Origin: Gonocerus acuteangulatus | Taxonomy: Eukaryota > Arthropoda > Insecta > Hemiptera > Coreidae | DNA: 64,000 nucleotides | Assembly: GCA_946811695.1 (NCBI GenBank) | Contig: OX328125.1 | Span: 105,054,376-105,118,375 of the forward strand | Direction of reading: 5' to 3' | Shown here: positions 11,929-22,365 of the stretch, piece after piece | Numbering within the stretch: position 1 is the first letter of the stretch | How the letters are laid out: each line of letters starts with the position of its first letter | Notes under the pieces: model-generated | Told to the model about the DNA's origin: nothing | Databases searched by the model: none | Seen by the model: only the letters and a program-made list of their open reading frames with translations | Program-made: the position numbers and the translations under genes

Positions 11929-11996
11929 GTTCCTTTCATTTTATTTATTTTACGGCGCTTCGATAACTAGGCCATTAGCGCCAAGGTTCCTTTCAT
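11929..11996 (-). mobile_element. Severely 5'-truncated tRNA-SINE with 11-bp target duplication
   Basis: The insert is only about 46 bp (11940-11985). It carries the SINE 3' tail in minus orientation ('tttacggcgcttcgataac', 'aggccattagcgcc'), matching the tails at 25560 and 31835. It is flanked by GTTCCTTTCAT at 11929-11939 and 11986-11996. The tRNA-like head is missing, as expected for abortive target-primed reverse transcription. Confidence 0.7.
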
Positions 11997-12469
11997 ATAC
12001 TTAGTTTCATTAGTAAAGAAGTAGAAGCAGTTATTCGGAGGTTTTCATCTTCTGTGAAAATAAGAATAAGATGGATGGATGGATTGGGTGTTTAAGGGCA
12101 GAAAACGTCTAGGTCCTCACCGCCCTCAAGTGTAGTGTTAGAGAGTCGTGTATATGTCGTGAAAGGGTTTGGAATTTTCTGTTTAGGACAGTGCATGACA
12201 ACGAACTGTTATTTTGATAACTTGTATTCAATTTTCTTTTTTTACTAATATCATTGCTTACTACTAACATGTTAATTACTAATAGAACTATTTTTACTAA
12301 TACTAATATACAGTATAGCACTATCAATACAAATAATAGACTACATAATCATATTAATATTTACTTATTTATTTTTTCCCCTCTTGTATAGTTTTTAATT
12401 ATTTTTTTTATTTATTTTTTTCCTCTATGTATAATTTTATATGTTATCTTTTTTAATACATATATATTT

Positions 12470-12518
<49 letters not shown>

Positions 12519-12691
12519 TTTTATTATATTTCTAATTTTTTTCCTCTTTTTTTTGTAATTTTTTTAAATATCAATTTTTTTTTTTTTTTTACTGATACAC
12601 TAACTAACTAATAATAACTAAAACAAGAAGAATAAGAAAACTTTATTTACTCAAATAATAAAGAGGACTGCCCAACTTAATTGGGTTGCTG
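11997..12691. repeat. AT-rich, low-complexity region with (TA)n
   Basis: GGAT repeats near 12070, long T-runs and a (TA)n tract near 12476-12513. 'aataaagaggactgcccaac' near 12658 resembles a retroposon 3' end but is not diagnostic. 12684-12691 is the left target duplication of the next element. Confidence 0.5.
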
Positions 12692-12937
12692 CATGGGCGT
12701 ATATAGAAAATAATTTCGGGAGGGGCTGGGAAAATTTCGGGGGCTAAGACCACTTCCGGGATATGGAATACTAAAAATGTAGAGCTTGGAATAGTTTTAG
12801 GCAACTAAACCGCTCTTACTTGTAAAATAAAATGTTTTTTTATGAACTAAGTGATCTTATTTAATTTATTTTTAAGGGTTTTACGACCAGTTTTTACCAT
12901 CAAATCAAGCTGCAGACCCCCCTTATATACGCCCATG
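12692..12937 (+). mobile_element. hAT-type MITE (family M), copy 1
   Basis: Termini CATGGGCGTATATA and TATATACGCCCATG. The 8-bp target duplication GGTTGCTG is perfect at 12684-12691 and 12938-12945. The interior has the family blocks 'ggaatactaaaaatgtagag' and 'taatttatttttaagggttt' and no ORF. An 8-bp duplication with a CA..TG terminus fits the hAT superfamily. Confidence 0.9.
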
Positions 12938-12945
12938 GGTTGCTG

Positions 12946-13089
12946 GAGACACAGCATGCTGATCATTCTTCGAGGCATTCATTTATCTCATGATCTTGTA
13001 ATTTTTACCTTGGTTTTCAATAGTTCTTGGGCATTATAAATGCCAAAAAAATAGTTCTTTAAAAAAAAAAACAAACTGCTTAATCTAGG
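12946..13089. other. Unrecognised spacer
   Basis: AT-rich with an A-run at about 13061-13070. Nothing further seen. Confidence 0.3.
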
Positions 13090-13400
13090 GAAGGACGTTT
13101 GTTGCGCTTAAAAATAGCCAGTTCTATGTCAATTCAGGGTTATTATCAAAATCCACAGGAGTGATGTCCTTTAGTGACCATAAATATTGGCTTATTGGGC
13201 TTATTATGCCCAGCGAGTCAATAATTATTGACTTAGCTATATGAGGTAGTTGTTCCGGCAGGATTCCAAGTTCTTGTAAGAGAGTGCTAGTAATTTTCGG
13301 AATTGTACCTCTTGCGCCGAACCACAGAACCACGAATTTCCTGGATCCATATAAAATGAAATCTCAAAGAGAAGTAAAGTTTTTGGCGCCATAAAAAGGA
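13090..13400 (-). pseudogene. R2-type non-LTR retrotransposon, C-terminal fragment
   Basis: The minus strand reads LYGSRKFVVLWFGARGTIPK, then LQELGI, then SIIIDSLGIISPISQYLW. The 'FGARGxIPK...L..LGI......I...S' pattern is the extreme C-terminus of non-LTR elements that carry a restriction-enzyme-like endonuclease (R2 and relatives), as I recall that family. The rest of the protein is missing, so it is a truncated relic. A larger R2-type piece at 40818-41381 could come from the same family. The assignment rests on motif resemblance only. Confidence 0.55.
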
Positions 13401-13539
13401 ACTGAAAGTATCCTAAGCAGAAATTACTCCATACTCTTTCTCAATGTTTGCAATTGAAAACGCTATAACCAATATTTATCTTACCTTGCTTTACTAAAAT
13501 ACCCATTTTACTGTTAGATGCAATTAAACAATTAAAGAG
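13401..13539. other. Unrecognised spacer
   Basis: AT-rich, no features. Confidence 0.3.
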
Positions 13540-13928
13540 TTAGGTAAACAGAGACAAAAACCTCTTCAAACGAACAAAACTAACTATTTTGACGTTTTAA
13601 TCACTTATTTCTCCGATTGACATCGCCCAATCGAAAATTACTTCAGAGCGTTTTTGTACAGAATTTAGTATGCTTTCGAATGGTTACTTTCCATTTACAA
13701 CGATTCCCAACCGTTTTCGAGTTATTTTATAAAATATACTTACCATGACTTCTTAACCCTATATATACATATATATTATATGCAAGTACATAAATATGTA
13801 TATGTTATTTCTGTGATTTATAGGTTCAGAAACGTGAAATTTTCTATTTGGTACTTCCGGATTGTATCATGAGGTCAACCTTATAAGGGGTTCCCCCCCT
13901 ATGGAGGGAGGGAGGAAACGCGCTAAAA
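13540..13928 (+). mobile_element. Family B element, copy with family C left part
   Basis: The left block ('tatttctccgattgacatcg', 'gaaaattacttcagagc') recurs at 32170-32345 and 38200-38340. After a short TA-rich stretch come the family B blocks 'gttcagaaacgtgaaat', 'cacttccggattgt'-like, 'atgaggtcaaccttataag' and a 'cctatggagg' hairpin. It ends GCGCTAAAA at 13928. Confidence 0.65.
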
Positions 13929-14206
13929 AGTCGAGCTGATCTTAATAAATCGTAAGAAGCATTAATTCTATTCTTATCTACCATCGAACTTAATCATAAA
14001 TGAACCCTTTTGGAAAAAAAACATATTGGTAATTTTAGTATTTCTGGTTTTGATTCAAGTCAAGAATTGAAGTAATGAGATCTTTAAAATTCGTCGTCAT
14101 GATTTCATTAAGTATATTTTGTTAATATATTTGCCAGTAATATCCTCGACACAAATGCAAAGTATCGAATTTGAAAAACAGCATTTTTCATATTAAATCT
14201 GTACTT
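13929..14206. other. Unrecognised spacer
   Basis: AT-rich, no features. Confidence 0.3.
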
Positions 14207-15030
14207 ATTGCTGTTGGACTGCTGGACGGCAAACTCTCGAATCTAAGTTCACTCGGTGAAAGGGAATGTAACCACAGTCAAAAGGTCGAATCTGCAGACT
14301 ATTTTACTGATTGCTGTTGGACTGATGGACGGCAAACTCTCGAATCTATGTTCACTGAGTGAAAGGGAGAGTAACCGCAGTCAAAAGGTCGAATCTGCAG
14401 ACTATTTTACTGATTGCTGTTGGACTGATGGACGGCAAACTCTCGAATCTATGTTCACTGAGTGAAAGGGAGAGTAACCGCAGTCAAAAGGTCGAATCTG
14501 CAGACTATTTTACTGATTGCTGTTGGACTGATGGACGGCAAACTCTCGAATCTATGTTCACTCAGTGAAAGGGAGAGTAACCGCAGTCAAAAGGTCGAAT
14601 CTGCAGACTATTTTACTGATTGCTGTTGGACTGATGGACGGCAAACTCTCGAATCTATGTTCACTCAGTGAAAGGGAGAGTAACCGCAGTCAAAAGGTCG
14701 AATCTGCCGACTATTTTACTGATTGCTGTTGGACTGATGGACGGCAAACTCTCGAATCTATGTTCACTGAGTGAAAGGGAGAGTAACCGCAGTCAAAAGG
14801 TCGAATCTGCAGACTATTTTACTGATTGCTGTTGGACTGATGGACGGCAAACTCTCGAATCTATGTTCACTCAGTGAAAGGGAGAGTAACCGCAGTCAAA
14901 AGGTCGAATCTGCAGACTATTTTACTGATTGCTGTTGGACTGATGGACGGCAAACTCTCGAATCTATGTTCACTGAGTGAAAGGGAGAGTAACCGCAGTC
15001 AAAAGGTCGAATCTGCAGACTATTTTACTG
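14207..15030. repeat. 103-bp tandem repeat, 8 units
   Basis: Unit landmarks are CTGTTGGACTGATGGACGGC, 'ctcgaatctatgttcact', 'gtgaaagggagagtaaccgc' and 'ggtcgaatctgcagac'. Units start every 103 bp. The first unit is most diverged ('ctgctggacgg', 'tgtaaccacag'). Units alternate between 'ttcactgagtg' and 'ttcactcagtg'. 103 is not a multiple of 3, so the overlapping ORFs of about 69 codons are shadows of the repeat. Confidence 0.95.
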
Positions 15031-15624
15031 TCCAAGAGCGAAGTAATGAATAAAAGTTTTTTCGCTCTGGAAAGTGGTGATTTTCACATTCGATTCTTTG
15101 CATTTGCGTCGACGTTCACCCCTCATTGTCTTACAAGCAGATGTCCAGGTCAGCTGTACCATGGTCCAGCTGTACTTAATAACACCAACGGGAGATTAAA
15201 TGATTCTCTGGAAACACTAGGAAGTATATCGTTACAGGGATTACGAGAAATGATATAAACGTGCGGTTTAGAACAACGTCCCCTGTAAAAGGTTACTTAG
15301 AATAGTCAGGAGAGCGGAACCGTCTTGCTCCAAGTATTTAGAATAATATATCTTACATGACCGGCGGCTCCCAACATTTCAATGCATGCATAAAGTTCCA
15401 CGAACAGGGTGTGCTTCCTAACAGACAGTCCACAGGGAAAGTACGGATCTTCACTGATGACTTCAAAATGCCACAGTTTGTGATATCTTCATTGGCAGCA
15501 AAAATCAGCTATCAGTCTCTTGCATCGTCGTTCTAGAAGGAACCGTGCTGGATTGCTGGTACTTCTTATATGCACACATTCTAATAGTCCCCTAATCGCG
15601 CTATACGATAGTAGGTTCTTACGT
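15031..15624. other. Unrecognised spacer
   Basis: An open stretch continues from the last tandem unit to 15258 (about 70 codons) without recognisable domains. Otherwise nothing seen. Confidence 0.3.
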
Positions 15625-16230
15625 ACTAGTTGCACCGATCTCGAGAAGTGGATCTCGTTCAGGGATCCGGATCATTAAATGAGAAATCAATTCAAGTTGT
15701 GGCCACATTGCGACGGAAGGACCATTTATTAATATATGAACGAGTTGGATTGACCAGAGTTTTGATATAACCTTGAGCGAGCGGAAACGCATAGCATTTA
15801 TGCCATTAACGTAAGTGCTACTGGTTTCCTAGGTTATATAACATTAGCACTTATATTAATTGCATAATTGCTTTGCGTTTCCGCTCGCTACGCTCGCTCA
15901 AGGTTATATCGAAACTCTAGTTAATCCAACTCGTTGGTAATATAGATTACTGGGGTTTCATTAGAAAATGGACCGATATGCAACTTTAACATTGCTTCAA
16001 AAGAGTCTCTTTTCTCATTGCTATTGTCTACAAAAATCTAAGTGAACACAAAACGATGACAAGAATGAAAGAAAGAACAGCCAATGGAATTGCCCATAGG
16101 AAAGAGCCAATAGAAATGCTAATGAGTTTTGCGCGTGCGCTGATTATGGAGATAACTTCATTTAAGCTCTCATTTCATGATCCGGATCGCGAACGAGATC
16201 AACTTCTCGAGAACGGTGCAACTTTTCATA
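15625..16230. mobile_element. Nested inverted-repeat element
   Basis: Outer arms of about 60 bp: 15635-15695 ('gttgcaccgatctcgagaag', 'gatccggatcat') against 16160-16228 in reverse complement ('cttctcgagaacggtgcaac'). Inside lies a second inverted repeat at about 15735-15935, with 'aacgagttggatt', 'gagttttgatataacc' and 'gagcgagcggaaacgcatag' mirrored on its right side. The inner arm recurs alone near 51380-51450, so the inner part is a separate mobile unit. Confidence 0.65.
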
Positions 16231-16590
16231 ACTTCTGAAAATCCGAGATTTGCTATATGGTATAATCTCTAGAGGAAATTGAGTGAGACTTTTCTGGGTT
16301 CAAGATCACCCAAACATTTGGAGTAACGAATAAGCAGGCGAGGCAAGCACCATGCTGATCTTTCCTCCTCTCTCCATATGAATGGTCATAAACAACTTCT
16401 GAAAGACGAAATTATGAATAAAGTAAAGATTTATTCATGAAGAACGTAGAAAGATCAAGAATATTGTTAGCATTATGAATAGACGTAACAATGTTATTAT
16501 GAGGACTCTTCATAATATTATAAAGGCCTGTCGCTCATTGGTTTTGGAAAATAATTGTCCCCACGTGGGGGGGGAAGCCTGCGTGGAGTG
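16231..16590. other. Unrecognised spacer
   Basis: No gene seen. Confidence 0.3.
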
Positions 16591-16646
16591 CAACAACATG
16601 TTGTTACTGCTTCCCCACGTGGAGGGGAAGCAGTAACAACATGTTG
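16591..16646. repeat. Perfect 25-bp hairpin
   Basis: 'acaacatgttgttactgctt' followed by CCCC, then ACGTGG, then the reverse complement. Each arm also holds the small palindrome ACAACATGTTGT. It could be a structured transcript end or a MITE remnant. Purpose unknown. Confidence 0.6.
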
Positions 16647-16986
16647 TACGTCAATTTAAGTAATTATTTGTCTGAAAATGTTATTTAGTTTATTCAGTTG
16701 TAAAAATGTTTATTCGATATATTGACTCGTTAGTCTTGTGGAATCGATAGATTCTTTATAACCCAAAGGTGTTTCGTTAATTCGACTGATCATTCAAAGA
16801 TTACTGTCATTGGTTCATACGAGTACTACTGAATCTCTTAACCTTTTTCTAGAGAATTTTTATTTCGGTTAATCATTTGGCTGTTTATGGGGGCCATTTA
16901 TGCATTGAATTCGTCATACGGTAGCTTTATAGATTTATTGACGTCAGCAATGACGTCAATTATGACGTCTATATCAGCCATGACGT
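16647..16986. other. Unrecognised spacer
   Basis: Contains a TGACGTCA-like cluster at 16940-16970 ('ttgacgtcagcaatgacgtc'). No gene seen. Confidence 0.3.
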
Positions 16987-17040
16987 TTTTAGCACGGTTC
17001 CTCCCTCCAAAGGGAAGGACCCCCCACCCCCAACTACTTT
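16987..17040 (-). mobile_element. Family B 3' terminus, solitary
   Basis: TTTTTAGCACGGTTCCTCCC followed by 'tccaaagggaaggacccc' is the family B end in minus orientation. The remaining element is not recognisable. Confidence 0.5.
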
Positions 17041-17720
17041 GAATATTTTCTTCCACTTTACTGACGTTGGCGTCGTTCTTTAGAACAGTATTTCTCCTAT
17101 TTTCCGCACTTTTTAATTGATTGTTTTATTGAAATGCATTGAACAGTTAAATGAGTAGTCTAGCTATTTCCCTCTCTATGGGGAGCCAGGGTTAGCCCCC
17201 ACCCCTGGTTCCCTATGGATAGGGGAACCGTAGGAGAGAACGTTCTCCGGGTCTGTGACCATTCAAGACCAGATGGACTAAGTCCTAAAATGGTACTACG
17301 GGTTGGGTTGGTGGCCGGGGGCCCTTCAGGCTTCGTCGGTTACAGACGTAGTGGCGTGTGTTAGATATTCTGGGTCAGTCTGCCCAGGTTTCTGGTGACT
17401 GACTGTCTCCGAGTTGAAGCTAGAGGAATAGGTATTCCTTTCCAGGGGACATACGAGAGGAGGCGTATGTGCGGGGGCTTGCGGGGACATCCGCACCTTT
17501 GTGTCGGCGGGAGGATGGATAGGTGAGAGATTGTTGGAGGCTCTAAAGGCTGGGTACGTCTCTCATTGTTTCTTACCTCCTTCGACGTACACAATGTCTA
17601 GCTATACGGTAGGGATCAATCTACCTTTCTCTATTCTATGTCCTGGGAGTCTTCCTGGACAAGACCATTCCGCCCCCGTTAGTTCAGGTAATTAAGGATA
17701 AGAACGGAACCGCGCTAAGA
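17041..17720. other. GC-rich segment of unknown nature
   Basis: From about 17160 to 17700 the base composition is clearly richer in G and C than its neighbours. Minus-strand (17361-17594) and plus-strand (17501-17695) ORFs of 64-77 codons overlap, and neither matches a family I know. The piece ends near a family-B-like 'aaccgcgctaag' (17707-17718). It may be the 5' region of a retrotransposon, but I cannot show it. Confidence 0.3.
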
Positions 17721-18300
17721 CGACGTAGTTCCTGCGAGTCGGACGTTTTTCCTTGTGGCTCGCTTTATTAGTTCAAAATTATTTACTGATGTGAAACTAA
17801 GCAGTGTGTGTATACTTAATACCGTAACTGCAAAACTGTTCTATAGCTACGTCCCGGTTTGACTGAGACAGGACCAGAATTTTCCTCTTGTCCCGGAGTT
17901 TCGCCCGGTTTTATCAATGACCCGAAAACGGCTGTAAGAAATAAAACGCAATGAATTTATGATTTTAAGAATATTTTATGAACCGGTTACTTTTCTACAA
18001 TCAACATTTTTTACTACCGCACACCGAGTCAAATAAATGAGAAGTATTCTAACTGTAATGTGTGAGCAAACGCAGGAAAATTAAGTAGCAAAAAAGCCTT
18101 TTTTTATTTTCAAAAAGTGGGAAGACTAACAATTTAGAGTGCCAGATTACCCATCCCGTTACTTTCTAGGCTTAGGTGAAACTCACCATTTTGCTTCTAA
18201 TTTTTACCATTTTAATTCCATACCCCCCCCCCCTCCCCGGTATACCCATCCTTTATTTGTGTGTCCCGCTTTCACTCACCAAAAATATGGCAAGCCTACC
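17721..18300. other. Unrecognised spacer
   Basis: AT-rich with a C-run at 18224-18236. No gene seen. Confidence 0.3.
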
Positions 18301-18420
18301 TATAGCACCAAAGACTTCTTAGCACGGTAGTGACTTCAATAGGGAGGAATCCCGCTTATGTCCTCATGACGCAATCCAGAAGTGCCAGTTACAAAATTTC
18401 ATGTTTCAGAATATACTCAT
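18301..18420 (-). mobile_element. Degenerate family B fragment
   Basis: 'cttagcacggtag', 'agggaggaatcccgcttatg', 'tcctcatgacgcaatccaga' and 'agtgcc' follow the family B terminus order in minus orientation. Confidence 0.5.
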
Positions 18421-18429
18421 AGAAAGTGG

Positions 18430-18723
18430 AATGAATTAAGAAAATATTTAAACTGAATTAAATGTTTCTAAGTACCCAGACCAAAAACCTTTCACTTTTC
18501 TCAAAAACGGTTACAGATATCGCCTTGAAAATGGTTTCATTTCTCACCGAACCTATGAAAGGTGTCCCTTAAAGGCTACAGACTGAAATCCGTAAGCGCA
18601 GCGATTTTTTCGCACGAATTTCACGAGTAAAACTTACTTAAGACCTTTGAAATAAGACAAAGTATTTTTGTACTAAATTAAATCAAAATCGGTCCATTTT
18701 TGTGCTTGTGAGAGAGTGAACAG

Positions 18724-18793
<70 letters not shown>

Positions 18794-18929
18794 TTGAACC
18801 GCCGTTATTTTCGTGATCTATGGGTTCTGAAACGTTAAAGTTTTTAGTCGGCATTTCAGAATTGCAATATGAGGTCAACCTTATAAGCGGGTTTCCTCCC
18901 TATAGAGGGAGGGAGGCACCGCACTAAAA
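18430..18929 (+). mobile_element. Family B element, full-length copy
   Basis: Blocks in order: 'ctcaaaaacggttacag', 'ccttgaaaatggtttcatt', 'aaagtatttttgtac', 'tcaaaatcggtccatttttg', 'gtgaacagacaca', then (TA)n (about 18727-18791) and 'ttgaaccgccgttattttcg'. These are followed by 'gggttctgaaac', 'atgaggtcaaccttataagc', an 11-bp-class hairpin (CCTCCC...GGGAGG) and GCACTAAAA. Non-coding. Confidence 0.75.
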
Positions 18930-19363
18930 TGATGGATGATCAAATATCTATTTTAATAAAGGCAGATCTGGCTTGATGATATTAATATGCAAGAGAATTT
19001 TATTCATATGGGATAATACATTTCTTTACTACAAACAATCAGTTAAAAACTCCTGATGATAAACTAAAGAGAGCATGAAACATTATAATACATAATTATA
19101 ATCATCAAAGGATTTTTTTTTTCTTTCTGAGATGATTATCCCGGGGATGAAACATTACTTCATATTATCTCAAATAAACTCTATTAACACGTTCAATGCT
19201 GCCGCCATCTTGCCTCACTTTGTGCTACTGCGGCGGTTCATTTTTATTTACTTCCCATCTGACTTATTTTTATTTTATTTTTTTTTAATTAATAATTTTT
19301 TATAATTTTTATAACATTATAGGAATAAAAAAAAAATTATTATTATTCAGCTGGACCTTTAAG
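18930..19363. other. Unrecognised AT-rich spacer
   Basis: T-rich with runs of A and T near 19260-19340. No gene seen. Confidence 0.3.
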
Positions 19364-19945
19364 CTAGGATTTCACGGGGCAGTAATACGAATGCGTGCGC
19401 GCTCTTAATCTAGCTTTCTTGGCTCTTCCCTCGCCAAAATCAAGGTGGGGATGAAGCATGAGATCGCATGTCCGTCCAAACGGCCACGAATCACGATTCA
19501 GTATTTTCATGGAAATCATGGATTTTACAAGATAGTTGTCGGTACGGTTTATAGTAGTATTTTGGCCTAATTTATGGAATGTCAAGTAAATATTACAAAA
19601 CGGAAGAAAAATCGTTGGTGGATGAGAGAGTGAATCCAAAAAAGGAGGAATTTTGGGGCAACCAATCTATTAGATTTGGAGCTGCGATATGATTACCCTG
19701 AAGATCCTGGCTATATGAACTTCGTAAATTATTGAATTTGGCGTTGACATGATTTGATTTAAATCCTAGAATTGTCATTGCATCGCAAATCCTTTTCACG
19801 GCAGCCAACAAACACTTGTTGCATTGAGATTCCAGAAGCGACTGGTGGGATTCGAGACCAAGCTTGAACATCAAACACGTTTAATACCGTTCGTGGGCGT
19901 TCGTGAATCAGCCTTACACCCGATGAGGTCCGAGGCAAACTCACG
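19364..19945 (-). pseudogene. Possible MADF-type DNA-binding domain relic
   Basis: Three overlapping minus-strand ORFs look like one frame-broken coding stretch. One reads LLAAVKRICDAMTILG, then VNAKFNNLRSSYSQDLQ. The next begins MDSLSHPP. In MADF (Myb/SANT-like) domain proteins a 'KIxNLRSxYxxELKK' helix is followed about 30 residues later by a 'W...MDSFL' motif, and the order here agrees. Such genes are often carried by or derived from Harbinger-type transposons. The frameshifts imply a pseudogene. The call is tentative. Confidence 0.35.
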
Positions 19946-20967
19946 CCACCTCGTTCAGACGAGGCAATTCCCCTAATTCCATGGCCACAGTTTCGTATTA
20001 TTGCCCCATGAAAACGAGCCTAAACTTAATCTTCGAATTTTCGTTCTAAGTGGAAGGTCAAATAATTAAACTTCACTAGTTATTTACACTAACTTTATTT
20101 TATTAAAAAAAAAAATATTGCTTTTTAATTCGTACGAAAACTAATGAGCACCATACGGTGCTTGGATTCATTGGAACGGGATGAACCGCTGCTATGGAAT
20201 ATCCAAACGGCTTAGTCTTCTCAATCATTTTCAGAGCACTTTAAGAGCGAGAGAGAACTCCAAGCAGGCAGTTACTAGACGGGTGGGCAGCGAGAAACTG
20301 AATGGGCCCGAGTTCCATAGGGTCTCTGGGAAGCGGTGGGAGAGCACCGAACGGTGCTCTCAGTCCAGGCGTACCATACAGTGCTTGCTGTATTAAACGT
20401 TTTACACAAATTTTCATTCTTATTTTTATTTATTTATGAGCAGCCGCAACCAAGGCGATTCGCCCAATACAATTATTAGATATAATTACAATTATACAAT
20501 AAAAATTATACAGATATACAGATTTATAAATTATAATATATCACATATAAATCCAATTCTACAATTAATCAACTTCATATTAAAAAAAAAAACAACAACA
20601 ACAAAAGAACAAAGACCTATAAGTGAGAGTAGATCAATACAAAATAAGAGGATCCTAGAAAAAATAACCATGTTACCTTATTAATTGTTTATTTGTTCTT
20701 TTTAGCTAATATTTAATATTGTTTAATTTTCAGATAATTTAAGATTCCTGATGCACACAAAATCAACCAACTTGTACTTCCTGGAGCACAGCATCAGTAA
20801 ACAGCCTCTGTAAATAAATCAGGTAATGTGACTTAATATTCTGTTTTAAATTATTAAATATTTACATCACTTGGAGATTTTCAAAAAATTAGATAAATTC
20901 TTATAACTTTCGAGAATGTTAAACATAAGTTCTAGAAAATACTATTTTTTTTTTTTTTAATTTTAAC
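19946..20967. other. Unrecognised spacer with one small hairpin
   Basis: 'gagagcaccgaacggtgctctc' at about 20339-20360 is a short near-perfect inverted repeat. The rest is AT-rich without a recognisable gene. Confidence 0.35.
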
Positions 20968-21079
20968 GCTTTTTCGCCCTCCCTCCATAAGCAGGAAACC
21001 CGCTTATGAGGTCAACCATATGAAAAAATCCAGATGTGCCCATGAAAAATGTCCACAGAGGCCTATAGGTGATCATGAT

Positions 21080-21141
<62 letters not shown>

Positions 21142-21330
21142 CGGATGATCTGATTTTGATGAAATTTGGTTTCGTTTATTATTTCTGATGTGATGAAATG
21201 TATAATGCTAGTTTACTTGAAGAAGTAAACATATTTTTAAATTTACTTTACGAAGCATAAATTATTGTCTTACGACTTTATTTTTCCTAAAACAAATGAA
21301 TTAGAGAAATCATCATTTTATTCTAAGATC
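20968..21330 (-). mobile_element. Family B element, minus copy
   Basis: 'aacgctttttcgccctccct' (degraded terminus), 'gcaggaaacccgcttatgag', 'gtcaaccat', 'tccagatgtgccc', then (TA)n at about 21082-21136, then 'tgatctgattttgatgaaat'. The order matches family B read in reverse. Confidence 0.6.
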
Positions 21331-22365
21331 CTAAATCACATTGGACGAAACTTTCGGTCACGTGTCGACTATTTTCCGACTCCAAATCGCCAGAAAAAAG
21401 TGGGCCCGAACGGTGACCCCACCACCGTATTAAATTAATTTTTCATAATATCACAATATAATGCTGCCTTAATTTTCTCTTCAATGTAAGGCAATTGTCC
21501 AATACCTGCACCCGCCAAACAAGATTTGGACGGGGAAGAAACTCCTCTCGGTGTTTCATTGTGGATTGTAAATTTGTTTTTCAAAACCTCGTTCTTTTCT
21601 CCATTTTTAATATAAAACATATTTTTTTGTTTTTGGCATATCTAGTTATTTAAAATAACAGCCGAAATAGTGCTCATTATTATTTTTTTAAATTTCACAA
21701 GAAATTGTGAATTTTGTGCGTTCGAAAAATATTCGTGTCCAGAAACTTTTGTTACTAACTGTGTGTTTGGGGGTGTAGGGTCTCATAGAAAATTATTTTA
21801 AGAATATCTCATTCTAAATGCACGATTAATATTACTAAAGCATAACTAATAATATTTTTCATTTTTCCAGTTGGTATTATATATTTTAGTTCCAAGTTAT
21901 TAAATTCCTCAACAAAAAAAAATTATTCAATCTTTTTATGATAGATCAAAGACAATGGTAGCCTTACGTCATGAATATTGTAAATGGGATGCAAAAGGTG
22001 GCAGATTTCTTTGGAAATATAACGGACACAGGTTTGTATTGCATAAGACAAGACGAGATGACGTCAACGTGCACAGTGAGATCCTCGTTGGGCAAGAGTG
22101 TACCAGGAGGATTAGGGTTGTGTAAGCCACGAAGATGAGCCGTAGAAACCTACTTCCGGGTGTCGGGTTAGTTCATGTTTATCTCATAGGCATCGAACTC
22201 TCTGAACGATGTAATCGGAGGTCATAGATCCAGGAGGTCAAAATGCTACGTTTTTGTGGATCTTAAATGGTACTTTAATAATATTCATATTCAACAAGCA
22301 CAGATTACTTCTGGAAATAGTTCGGATAAGTGGTGACCTCCGAACTGTGTCCTAAAGGATTTTGA
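21331..22365. other. Unrecognised spacer
   Basis: No protein family, RNA gene or repeat terminus recognised. Confidence 0.3.

Noticed and set aside
14256..15258. Series of overlapping ~69-codon ORFs of near-identical sequence
   Set aside because: They restart every 103 bp because the repeat unit is not a multiple of three. They are repeat shadows, not a gene family.
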